Below, in pieces: positions 1-5,438 of a DNA stretch of 5,923 nt. The notes beneath the pieces are model-generated. The model was not told the origin of the DNA. It made no database searches and saw only the letters and a list, made by a program, of their open reading frames with translations. The first letter of the stretch is position 1; each line of letters opens with the position of its first letter. The stretch spans positions 1 through 5,923 of the forward strand of contig DASUKS010000117.1 of NCBI GenBank assembly GCA_036278595.1, read 5' to 3'. Position numbers and translations under genes: made by a program. This DNA is from JADMII01 sp036278595 (GTDB lineage Bacteria > Chloroflexota > Dehalococcoidia > DSTF01 > JACRBR01).

Positions 1-1339
1 TGTAGTCCTTGAGGAACTGGTCGCCGTAGAAATCCGTCCGCCCATCGACGAAGACCTTCGTCGACGGGTACCACTGCGCGATCTCGAAGCCGCCGTTGCT
101 GTAGTCGTTGAGCACGCGCTTGCCGGCGTCGTGGTCGGCAACGTAGGCGGCCGGCGCGACCGGGTAGGAGTGCGTCGCCGGCGACCAGAAGGAGAACGCG
201 CCGCCGACGCTCATCGATACCGGCCCGACGATCGCGACCGTAAGCAGCACGATCCCGCACGCCGCCGGCAGCGGCATGCGCAGGCCGCTGTCCGCTTCTG
301 CGCGCGCCGCGCTCCAGCGCGCGGCCATCGCGGAGCCGGCGATGGGCACGACGACCAGCGCCGCGAACGGCGCATTGCGCACCGCCTGCATGCTCAACGC
401 TGCCGTCGCGAGCGCGATCAGCAGCAGGAACGGCTTCGGGCGCGTGCGCGATGCGACCGCGAGCAGCAGGACCGCCGCGGTGACGAAGATCGCGGCATGG
501 AACGGGTCGCCGATGTGCGGCCGCTGCCACTCCTGCACGTACTGCTTCGTGACGCTCGCGTCCGTGAAGTAGCGCACCGGGTACCAGAGGATGGCGGGGC
601 CGGAAGGATTGGCGAACGTCGCGAGCGCGCTCGCGCCGGCGACGGCGATCGGCCGCCAGATGCTCGCCGGCTCGCCCGTCAGACGGCGCGCCGCGTTTCC
701 GGCGATCCAGCATCCGAGCGCGAGGAAGCCATAGAAGAAGCCGAGGTGCAGGTTCACCCATAAAGCCATCAGCGCCGGGATCGCCCAGATCTCGCGGCCG
801 CGCGCGTCCTCGTCGCGGCAGATGAGGTGCACGTAGACGGCGAACAGGAGCCACGTGAACACCTGCGGGCGCACCGTCACGAACAGCCCGAGCACGCACG
901 CGGCGAGCAGCGTCAGCGCGACGAGCGGCCGTGTGCCGGCGCCCATCCGGCGGCCGAGCGCGTACATCAGCCAGAGCGCGGCGACCGTCGCACCGCTGAA
1001 GAGCAGCACGTTGCCAACGTAGCCGAACATCGATTCCGTGACGTAGATAATCGCTTCGGACAGCCACTCGTGCGTCGTCCACGGCGCGCCGGCGCGGCTC
1101 CACGAGAACGGGTCGTGCCGCGGGATGCCCGAGGTGACGATCACCTGCCCGGTGCGCAGGTGCCACCAGAAGTCGTTGTCCACGACCTTCACGAGCGGCA
1201 GCACCGCGAGTCCTGCGAAGATCGCCGCGAGCTGCACCGCGACGATCGGGACGCCGGCGCGGGCGGGCCGCGGCGGCACGAGCCGCAGCTGCGGGCGCGA
1301 TGCGGGGCTGCGGGGATCAGGCCAGCGGGCGGCGCTCAT
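1..1339 (-). CDS. Multi-spanning membrane protein, GT-C glycosyltransferase-like (partial, C-terminus beyond left edge)
   Basis: Reading leftward from ATG at 1339-1337, the frame stays open for 446 codons to the window edge, so the C-terminus is missing. After a Pro/Arg-rich cytoplasmic N-terminus (about residues 1-28) comes a first membrane helix (about 30-50). A loop follows with the pattern D54-N-D56-F-W-W-H60-L, then GIPRHDPFSW (71-80) and HEWLSE (90-95). Acidic residues in the first outer loop are typical of GT-C-fold enzymes that use lipid-linked sugars. Many further hydrophobic segments follow, then a soluble part near the edge containing VFVDGRTDFYGDQF, a motif I associate with uncharacterised bacterial membrane proteins of this type. 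The start overlaps the stop of the upstream membrane gene (TGATG), so the two are probably translationally coupled in one operon. The membrane location is clear. The glycosyltransferase role is inferred from topology and loop motifs, and the substrate is unknown. Confidence 0.8.
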   Translation of the reverse strand, partial: MSAARWPDPRSPASRPQLRLVPPRPARAGVPIVAVQLAAIFAGLAVLPLVKVVDNDFWWHLRTGQVIVTSGIPRHDPFSWSRAGAPWTTHEWLSEAIIYVTESMFGYVGNVLLFSGATVAALWLMYALGRRMGAGTRPLVALTLLAACVLGLFVTVRPQVFTWLLFAVYVHLICRDEDARGREIWAIPALMALWVNLHLGFFYGFLALGCWIAGNAARRLTGEPASIWRPIAVAGASALATFANPSGPAILWYPVRYFTDASVTKQYVQEWQRPHIGDPFHAAIFVTAAVLLLAVASRTRPKPFLLLIALATAALSMQAVRNAPFAALVVVPIAGSAMAARWSAARAEADSGLRMPLPAACGIVLLTVAIVGPVSMSVGGAFSFWSPATHSYPVAPAAYVADHDAGKRVLNDYSNGGFEIAQWYPSTKVFVDGRTDFYGDQFLKDY

Positions 1340-3003
1340 CAGTGGCCGATCACCCGGAACACGGTCGCGCCCGGGCCATCGAAGACCACGCGGTAGCGGC
1401 TGTCGCGCCGCAGCGTGTTCCGTAGGCCGTCGCAGCAGGTGATCCCCTGCTGGCTGTCATCGGCCGGTGGCACCGTCGCCACGTACACGTAGTCGTACGA
1501 CTCGCCGGACTCGGCGCTCCAGGCGCTGAGGCAATCTCCGTCCGCGTTCGAGCAGTTCTGCAGGTGCGCGAACGCCGTGCGCTGAAGGTCGAACGCGCCG
1601 CCCGCCATCCATTCGTAACCCTGTACGGTAGCGACGCTCTCGCGTCCCGTGAGCACGGGGAACCACTCGGAGTTGTGGTCGACGGGCCAGGCGCGGCCGG
1701 TGACGACCGCGAACCGCGCGGAAGCCGGCGTGTTCTCGCTCACCCACGTCATCGCCGTGTGCTCTTCGGGCGAGAGACCTTGGAGCAGCCCCGGTGTGCT
1801 GGTAATCGCGCCGAGCACGGGGTAGGCGACCATGAGCATGATGACTACCATTGCCAGCCACGCGGGAGACCGCGAGAGGCGGACGACGCCGTTCGCCGCG
1901 CGATCGTCGCTCGCGATCCGCGGGCGGAGGACCAGCGGCAGCACGACCTCGTGCGCGGCAACCGCGGCCAGCATCGCCACGGCGACCGTCGAGCTCGTGA
2001 GGAAGGCGCGCTGGTCGAGGAACGCCATCACGAGCACCCAGCACGGCAGGAGGTACTCGCGGCGCGCGACCAGCACGATGATGCCGAGCGCTGCGAGCGC
2101 GGCGATCACCGTGAACAGCGGCTCTCCGCTCACGTTGAACTGCACCAGCAGCGCGATTGGGTGCCACCACGATGACTCGGTCGAGTGCGCGGCGGCGACA
2201 AGCGGCGTCAGGCCGTGTCGCTCGACCATGAGCATCCACCACGGCGCGGTGAGGACGAGCGCGAGCGCGCCGACGACGGCCGACTGTACGATGCCCGTGC
2301 GGGTGCGGCCGTACGCCACGAAGAACAGCCCGGACACGATGACCGCGAACCACGCCATCTCGAGGTGGCTCAGAATCGTGAGGGCGGCCAGCACGGACGC
2401 CGTCATGACGCGCCAGCGCGAGCCAGTAACGTACATCCGGCGGACTTCCCGCACGGTCAGGATCGCGAACACGAACCCCAGCGCGCGCGTCAGCCCGCCG
2501 CCCATGATCATCCACGTGAACGCGGGCGGGATGAGCGCGAAGAACAGCACGGCGGTCGCGACGACGACGCGCGAGCGCAGCAGGTCGCTCGCAAGCAGGA
2601 AGAACGCGACGATGGTGAGCGAACTGAGCGCCAGCGGCAGGACGCGGAAGACCTGCACGAGACTCAATGGCGTCGCGTCGTTCACAACGGCGGCCAGGTA
2701 GAACCCGAGCGGCGGGTAGGTGAAGGGGATGTGCGCGTCGTTGTAGGACGTGAACTGCGGGATCGTGTACCCGGCGCCCTGGATGTCGCGCACCATCGCG
2801 TAGAACATGCCCCCGTCGTTCAACGGGAAGCCCGACGCCGCGACGAACATCGCCCGGACGGCGACGCCGATGAAGATCGCGCCGGCGATCATCAGCGCGT
2901 AGCGCAGGCCCGCGGGCTCCGCACCGTTTCGGCCAACGACGGACGGCGCCGGGATGTCATCCGCGCGTTCTGGGCGCGCGATCTGCGGCCGGGCGAGTTG
3001 CAC
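1339..3003 (-). CDS. Multi-spanning membrane protein, probable GT-C/family 39-like glycosyltransferase, 554 aa
   Basis: I chose the GTG at 3003-3001, which has GGGAGG seven bases upstream. An ATG 30 codons earlier (3093) has no such site and would lie upstream of the likely transcription start. In GTG numbering, a first helix lies at about 34-57. An outer loop carries N62-D63-G64-G65 and, at about 86-102, SYN...IPFTYPPLGFY. Roughly ten hydrophobic segments run to about residue 400, and a soluble C-terminal domain of about 145 residues follows. An acidic first loop, an aromatic/proline loop and a soluble tail fit GT-C membrane glycosyltransferases such as the PMT/ArnT-like families. The exact family is not certain and the acceptor is unknown. 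The tail has four cysteines (484, 491, 523, 524) that could form disulfides outside the membrane. The stop overlaps the start of the next membrane gene by one base. The gene is divergent from the pilin genes. Confidence 0.85.
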   Translation of the reverse strand: MQLARPQIARPERADDIPAPSVVGRNGAEPAGLRYALMIAGAIFIGVAVRAMFVAASGFPLNDGGMFYAMVRDIQGAGYTIPQFTSYNDAHIPFTYPPLGFYLAAVVNDATPLSLVQVFRVLPLALSSLTIVAFFLLASDLLRSRVVVATAVLFFALIPPAFTWMIMGGGLTRALGFVFAILTVREVRRMYVTGSRWRVMTASVLAALTILSHLEMAWFAVIVSGLFFVAYGRTRTGIVQSAVVGALALVLTAPWWMLMVERHGLTPLVAAAHSTESSWWHPIALLVQFNVSGEPLFTVIAALAALGIIVLVARREYLLPCWVLVMAFLDQRAFLTSSTVAVAMLAAVAAHEVVLPLVLRPRIASDDRAANGVVRLSRSPAWLAMVVIMLMVAYPVLGAITSTPGLLQGLSPEEHTAMTWVSENTPASARFAVVTGRAWPVDHNSEWFPVLTGRESVATVQGYEWMAGGAFDLQRTAFAHLQNCSNADGDCLSAWSAESGESYDYVYVATVPPADDSQQGITCCDGLRNTLRRDSRYRVVFDGPGATVFRVIGH

Positions 3004-3010
3004 GTGGGTA

Positions 3011-3016
3011 CCTCCC
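3011..3016 (-). promoter_or_regulatory. Ribosome binding site fixing the GTG start at 3003
   Basis: On the minus strand this reads GGGAGG, with seven bases before GTG. It is the only convincing Shine-Dalgarno sequence near the N-terminus of the membrane protein and decides its start against the upstream ATG at 3093. Confidence 0.7.
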
Positions 3017-3076
3017 GGGGAATATCGGCGCGGGGGGGAGGCGTACGCAGGAGTCGCGCCGGGCACCGGGCCAGTT

Positions 3077-3106
3077 ATTAAAAAAGTGTGCACAAATCGC
3101 TAACAA
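3077..3106 (-). promoter_or_regulatory. Candidate sigma70-type promoter for the leftward membrane-protein operon
   Basis: On the minus strand TTGTTA (3106-3101) and TTTAAT (3082-3077) are separated by 18 bases, within the most AT-rich stretch of the window. Transcription would start near 3070, giving a leader of about 65 bases before the GTG at 3003. The palindrome TGTGCACA (3087-3094) lies inside the spacer. No transcript evidence is available, so this rests on sequence match only. A weak plus-strand pair, TTAAAA (3078-3083) and TAACAA (3101-3106), overlaps it and could serve the first pilin gene. Confidence 0.4.
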
Positions 3107-3120
3107 ACCCCTACGGGTTT
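3105..3120. promoter_or_regulatory. Inverted repeat AAACCC-CTAC-GGGTTT upstream of pilin gene 1
   Basis: The arms AAACCC (3105-3110) and GGGTTT (3115-3120) are perfectly complementary around CTAC. The core AACCCCTAC (3106-3114) recurs exactly at 3603-3611 upstream of the second pilin gene, which favours a shared protein-binding site over a chance palindrome. It could also act on the divergent membrane-protein promoter, whose -35 box it touches. Confidence 0.4.
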
Positions 3121-3136
3121 CGCCCCCAGCGCCGAA

Positions 3137-3191
3137 CCTTGGAGTGTAAGAAGCGCCGCGCCCGGGATGAGGAATCGGGCGGCTCGCAAGG
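3137..3191 (+). promoter_or_regulatory. Possible structured element in the leader of pilin gene 1
   Basis: CCTTG (3137-3141) can pair with CAAGG (3187-3191). Inside it GCC (3155-3157) pairs with GGC (3181-3183), and GCCCG (3160-3164) pairs with CGGGC (3176-3180), leaving a purine-rich loop at 3165-3175. This would fold the middle of the long leader into an extended hairpin. It matches no riboswitch consensus that I recognise. In GC-rich DNA such pairing is easy to find, so confidence is low. Confidence 0.25.
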
Positions 3192-3257
3192 GAAGAGCGA
3201 CGGCGACGGGACAGTTCCGGTGACCTCGCCGGCATTCAACCAAGGGGGAAGCAGAGA

Positions 3258-3494
3258 ATGGTTACCGAACTGAGTCTGCGGCTGGTCGTGGCGCTCCAGG
3301 CGCTGGGGAACGCGATCGAAGCGAAGTTCCAGGACGAGGAAGGCCAGACGCTGGCCGAGTACGGTCTGATCATGGCCGTCATCGCGGTCGCGGTCGTGGT
3401 GGCCGCGGGCGTGCTCTTCCGCAATGCGATCATCGGCGCGTTCAACAGCGCGACCAACTGCCTCAGCACGGCGTCGACGTCTGCCGGCTGCTAG
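3258..3494 (+). CDS. flp: Flp/Fap-type (type IVb) prepilin, copy 1, 78 aa
   Basis: This is a small pilin subunit for a Tad-type pilus or fimbria, made as a prepilin and cut by a TadV/PilD-like peptidase. A 29-residue leader ends in EEG, and QTLAEYG follows. Cleavage after G29 puts Glu at +5 and Tyr at +6 (E34, Y35), the Flp signature. One hydrophobic helix (about 37-54) follows, then NAIIGAFNSATN and a short tail. The mature chain would be 49 residues, normal for Flp. C68 and the terminal C78 bracket a Ser/Thr-rich stretch, which is unusual for Flp. The ATG has AGGGGGAA about eight bases upstream and a leader of roughly 150 bases. It is nearly identical to the second copy downstream (75/78 residues). 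It has its own terminator. No Tad assembly genes are in view. Confidence 0.93.
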   Translation: MVTELSLRLVVALQALGNAIEAKFQDEEGQTLAEYGLIMAVIAVAVVVAAGVLFRNAIIGAFNSATNCLSTASTSAGC

Positions 3495-3513
3495 TCCTCG
3501 AAACGGGGGAGAC

Positions 3514-3550
3514 AGAAGAGGGCGGGCCGCCAAAGGCCCGCCCTCTTCTT
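3514..3550 (+). terminator. Rho-independent terminator after pilin gene 1
   Basis: A perfect 15-bp stem (3514-3528 with 3535-3549) closes a six-base loop, GCCAAA. It begins 19 bases after the TAG stop. The T-tract is short (TCTTCTT overlaps the arm), but the stem is very GC-rich. It should end most pilin 1 transcripts before the second pilin gene, so abundant monocistronic mRNA is expected. Confidence 0.88.
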
Positions 3551-3602
3551 GCGCGCCAAAACGCGCGCAGCGTGTAAACGAAGTCCAAAAAAAGGGTGAA
3601 GG

Positions 3603-3625
3603 AACCCCTACAGGTGTTTCCCTAC
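3603..3625 (+). promoter_or_regulatory. Candidate cis element shared with pilin gene 1, with repeated CCCTAC
   Basis: AACCCCTAC (3603-3611) is identical to 3106-3114 upstream of the first pilin gene, and both are followed by GGT/GGGT and TTTC. Here CCCTAC occurs twice, at 3606-3611 and 3620-3625, 14 bases apart. Repeated short half-sites before co-expressed genes suggest binding of a dimeric regulator. Response regulators of the NarL/FixJ class use comparable heptamers, but which protein binds here is unknown. Confidence 0.4.
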
Positions 3626-3791
3626 GTGACGACACTCATATTGACATCAGGGGAGCGGTGGCAGTGCCACGAAGATCCAGCCGATGTCGAAGCGCCCGCA
3701 GTCGGAGGGCCGGGCGCGTCCGTGGACCCGTCGTACACGGACCCACATGCATCAGACCCGGCGGCCCTCGGCCGGTGTCAGATTCTCTCCC

Positions 3792-3797
3792 AGGAGG
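3792..3797 (+). promoter_or_regulatory. Ribosome binding site of pilin gene 2
   Basis: AGGAGG lies eight bases before ATG 3806. This near-perfect Shine-Dalgarno sequence fixes the start at the residue aligned with the start of copy 1 and rules out the in-frame upstream GTG at 3596. Confidence 0.85.
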
Positions 3798-3805
3798 AAA
3801 TCGGA

Positions 3806-4045
3806 ATGGTGACCGAACTGAGTCTGAGGCTGGTCGTGGCGCTCCAGTCCCTGGGGAACGCGATCGAGGCCAAGTTCCAGGATGAGCAGGGCCAGACGCT
3901 GGCCGAGTACGGCCTGATCATGGCCGTCATCGCCGTCGCGGTCGTGGTCGCCGCGGGGGTCCTCTTCCGCAACGCGATCATCGGCGCGTTCAACAGCGCG
4001 ACCAACTGCCTCAGCGCCGCTTCGACGTCTGCCGGCTGCAAGTAA
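3806..4045 (+). CDS. flp: Flp/Fap-type (type IVb) prepilin, copy 2, 79 aa
   Basis: This is the second Flp prepilin, with the same plan as copy 1: a 29-residue leader ending in Gly, QTLAEYG with Glu at +5, a single hydrophobic helix, and cysteines at 68 and 78 around a Ser/Thr-rich tail. It differs only at A15S, E28Q and T71A, and by an extra C-terminal Lys79. By hand count the genes differ at 18 of 234 aligned bases, with 12 codons changed silently, so the duplication is not brand new and the protein is under strong constraint or gene conversion. The mature product would be 50 residues. The Shine-Dalgarno sequence (AGGAGG) is stronger than in copy 1. A terminator follows 23 bases after TAA, so the gene appears to be transcribed alone. 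Cleavage and assembly must rely on Tad genes elsewhere. Confidence 0.93.
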   Translation: MVTELSLRLVVALQSLGNAIEAKFQDEQGQTLAEYGLIMAVIAVAVVVAAGVLFRNAIIGAFNSATNCLSAASTSAGCK

Positions 4046-4068
4046 GCCGCACCAATCGAGAGCGGAAC

Positions 4069-4098
4069 GAGGGGCGCCCCGCCGGGGCGCCCCTCTTC
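4069..4098 (+). terminator. Rho-independent terminator after pilin gene 2
   Basis: A perfect 12-bp stem, GAGGGGCGCCCC (4069-4080) with its complement at 4084-4095, closes a GCC loop and is followed by TTC. It separates the pilin unit from the aminotransferase promoter about 50 bases downstream. Confidence 0.85.
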
Positions 4099-4146
4099 GA
4101 TGTGTCCCCGCCCGGCGTGTCGCGCGCTCTGTGCACACGCCAATTC

Positions 4147-4175
4147 TTGATCGACTTCCGGGCCTCACATATGAT
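4147..4175 (+). promoter_or_regulatory. Sigma70-type promoter of the aminotransferase gene
   Basis: TTGATC (4147-4152) and TATGAT (4170-4175) are separated by exactly 17 bases. The -10 box matches the consensus at five of six positions. A start near 4182 would give a leader of about 53 bases before GTG 4235. This is the clearest promoter in the window. Confidence 0.65.
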
Positions 4176-4192
4176 GACCGCACTATGTGAGG
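4163..4192. promoter_or_regulatory. Candidate operator over the aminotransferase promoter
   Basis: CCTCACATA (4163-4171) and TATGTGAGG (4184-4192) form a perfect 9-bp inverted repeat with a 12-base spacer. The arm centres are 21 bases apart, about two helical turns, as expected for a dimeric DNA-binding protein. The left arm overlaps the -10 box and the right arm lies just past the expected start, so a bound protein should repress. An RNA hairpin is unlikely because the left arm would not be transcribed. Confidence 0.5.
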
Positions 4193-4234
4193 GCGGGCAC
4201 AATCGCCCCTCAACCCCTCAGAAGGAGCCTCCGA

Positions 4235-5356
4235 GTGTCCGTCAATCTTCGTATCCCTGGCCCTACCCCGTGCCCTGACGACGTGCTCCAGGCGATGTCG
4301 CGGCAGATGATCAACCACCGCGGACCCGAGTTCCAGGAGATCATCACCCGCATCACCGCCGGCCTGCAGTCGATGTTCGAGACGAAGAACGACGTGCTCA
4401 CACTCACGTCGGCCGGCACCGGCGCGCTCGAAGCAGCCGTCGTCAATACGCTCTCGCCGGGGGACCGCGCGCTCTGCGTCTCGATCGGCGTCTTCGGCGA
4501 CCGGTTCGCGGACATCGGCAAGACGTACGGCGTGGACGTCGAGAAGATCTCCTTCCCGATGGGCACGGCGGCGGATCCGGCGGCCGTCGCGGACGCGCTC
4601 AAGAAGGACAGCAGCTTCAAGGCCGTAATGGTCACGCACAACGAGACATCGACGGGCGTGACGAACGACCTCGGCGCCATCGCGAAGGCGATCCGCGGCG
4701 TACGGCCGGACATCCTCATCCTCGTGGACGCGATCAGCAGCCTCGGCTCCGTCCCGCTGCCGATCGATGCCTGGGATCTGGATGTCGTGTTCACCGGCTC
4801 CCAGAAGGGCTGGATGGTGCCGCCGGGCATGGCCATGGTCGCCGTCAGCCAGCGCGCCTGGGACGCGACGAAGGCCGCGAAGATCCCGCGCTACTACTTC
4901 GACTATGGGAAGGCGAAGAGCTACCTCGAGAAGGGTCAGACGCCCTGGACCCCAGCCGTCAGCGTCTACTTCGCGATGGATGTCGCCCTGAAGAAGCTCC
5001 AGGCTGAGGGCCTGAGCAACATCCACGAGCGGCACGCGCGCCTCGGCCAGGTGACGCGCGACGGCGTCAAGGCGCTCGGGCTGCAGCTGCTCGCCGACGA
5101 GCGCGTCGCCTCGAACACGGTGACGGCGGTCCGCGTGCCGGACGGCGTCGATGGCGGCGCGCTGAACAAGATGATGCGGACCGAGTACAACACCGTGCTC
5201 GCGGGCGGCCAGGGCGAGCTGACCGGCAAGATCTTCCGCATCGGCCACCTGGGGCTCGTGACCGAAGCGGACATCCAGGCGTGCCTCGACGCCCTGAAGT
5301 TGGCGCTGCCGCGGGCCGGGTTCTCGCCGTCGGGAGTGGGCGCGAGCGCGCGGTAG
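4235..5356 (+). CDS. Class V PLP aminotransferase, alanine-glyoxylate/serine-pyruvate type, 373 aa
   Basis: This fold type I, cytosolic PLP enzyme transfers an amino group between a small amino acid (alanine or serine type) and a 2-oxo acid such as glyoxylate, hydroxypyruvate or phosphohydroxypyruvate. The GTG start has AGAAGGAG seven bases upstream. An in-frame GTG at 4187 sits almost on the expected transcription start and adds a poor N-terminus. Family marks in order are PGPTP near residue 8, NHRGPEF (27-33), SAGTGALE (59-66), HNETSTG (135-141), the cofactor-binding Asp165 in VDAISSLG, the Schiff-base Lys191 in TGSQKGW, TPWTPAVS (about 236-243) and Arg335 in FRIGHLG, the likely carboxylate-binding residue. 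The length is normal for the family. serA lies 82 bases downstream, so a role as the serine-pathway transaminase is plausible. The substrate cannot be settled from sequence. Confidence 0.93.
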   Translation: MSVNLRIPGPTPCPDDVLQAMSRQMINHRGPEFQEIITRITAGLQSMFETKNDVLTLTSAGTGALEAAVVNTLSPGDRALCVSIGVFGDRFADIGKTYGVDVEKISFPMGTAADPAAVADALKKDSSFKAVMVTHNETSTGVTNDLGAIAKAIRGVRPDILILVDAISSLGSVPLPIDAWDLDVVFTGSQKGWMVPPGMAMVAVSQRAWDATKAAKIPRYYFDYGKAKSYLEKGQTPWTPAVSVYFAMDVALKKLQAEGLSNIHERHARLGQVTRDGVKALGLQLLADERVASNTVTAVRVPDGVDGGALNKMMRTEYNTVLAGGQGELTGKIFRIGHLGLVTEADIQACLDALKLALPRAGFSPSGVGASAR

Positions 5357-5404
5357 TCCGGACCGGCTTACAGTCGAACGCAAGGGGTGGTCCGGACGGG
5401 CTAC
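5356..5404 (+). repeat. Short direct repeat containing the palindrome GTCCGGAC
   Basis: GTCCGGAC followed by C/G-GGCT and TAC/AC occurs at 5356-5371 and again at 5390-5404, 34 bases apart. GTCCGGAC is its own reverse complement, so each copy could fold alone, pair with the other, or bind a dimeric protein. The second copy forms the tip of the hairpin described at 5382-5409. Confidence 0.6.
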
Positions 5405-5412
5405 CCCTTCTT
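5382..5412 (+). terminator. Terminator-like hairpin between the aminotransferase and serA
   Basis: Positions 5382-5393 pair with 5398-5409 (12 pairs, two of them G-T) around a GGAC loop, followed by CTT. The stem begins 25 bases after the aminotransferase stop and ends 29 bases before serA. It may end or attenuate read-through. The T-tract is weak, so partial read-through into serA is possible. Confidence 0.55.
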
Positions 5413-5438
5413 CATCATGCGAAGGGCAGGGATCGAAC

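Larger units (their letters stand above)
3551..3805 (+). other. Long non-coding interval and leader of pilin gene 2
   Basis: No gene is supported in the 311 bases between the two pilin genes. After the first terminator there is an A-rich patch (3587-3593), then the AACCCCTAC element (3603-3611), a TTGACA at 3641-3646 with no convincing -10 box 16-18 bases downstream, and two inverted repeats. These are GTGGCA-G-TGCCAC (3658-3670) and GTCCGTG/CACGGAC (3718-3724 with 3736-3742). An open frame from GTG 3596 continues into the pilin but looks non-coding. The real promoter could not be placed with confidence. Confidence 0.5.
3258..4039 (+). repeat. Tandem duplication of the pilin gene
   Basis: Positions 3258-3491 and 3806-4039 align without gaps at 216 of 234 bases (about 92%, counted by hand). 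The similarity stops sharply at both ends of the coding region. The leaders share only the AACCCCTAC element, and the terminators have unrelated stems. That pattern suggests either an old duplication with diverged flanks or conversion limited to the coding part. Confidence 0.9.

Noticed and set aside
131..3081. Several plus-strand open frames (131-763, 827-1396, 1564-2175, 1832-2701, 2185-3081)
   Set aside because: All lie opposite the two membrane-protein genes, are very Arg-rich, and lack hydrophobic segments or recognisable motifs. The minus-strand frames give coherent membrane proteins.
3004..3093. N-terminal extension of the membrane protein from ATG 3093
   Set aside because: The start lies upstream of the candidate -10 box, has no ribosome binding site, and adds a Pro/Gly-rich tail without function. 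GTG 3003 has GGGAGG at the right distance.
3107..3257. Cyclic-di-GMP or other known riboswitch in the pilin leaders
   Set aside because: I looked for the conserved core sequences of the c-di-GMP-I class and other common classes and did not find them. Only generic GC-rich hairpins are present.
3088..3273. Possible 61-codon leader peptide before pilin gene 1
   Set aside because: It has no Shine-Dalgarno sequence, a composition unlike a secreted or pilin-related peptide, and runs over the true pilin start in another frame.
3601..3630. GGAAC...CGT as an ECF sigma factor promoter before pilin 2
   Set aside because: The spacing is longer than the usual 16-17 bases, and the first pilin leader lacks the GGAAC part.
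3641..3669. TTGACA as a -35 box for pilin 2
   Set aside because: The hexamer is perfect, but no -10-like sequence occurs 16-18 bases downstream, where GC-rich GTGCCA is found.
3596..3805. In-frame extension of pilin 2 from GTG 3596
   Set aside because: It would put 70 non-pilin residues before the prepilin leader, has no ribosome binding site, and has no counterpart in copy 1. ATG 3806 has AGGAGG.
4188..4212. 5' UTR hairpin TGAGGGCG/CGCCCCTCA before the aminotransferase
   Set aside because: It needs a bulged C, does not cover the Shine-Dalgarno sequence, and its left arm is better explained as part of the perfect operator-like repeat.
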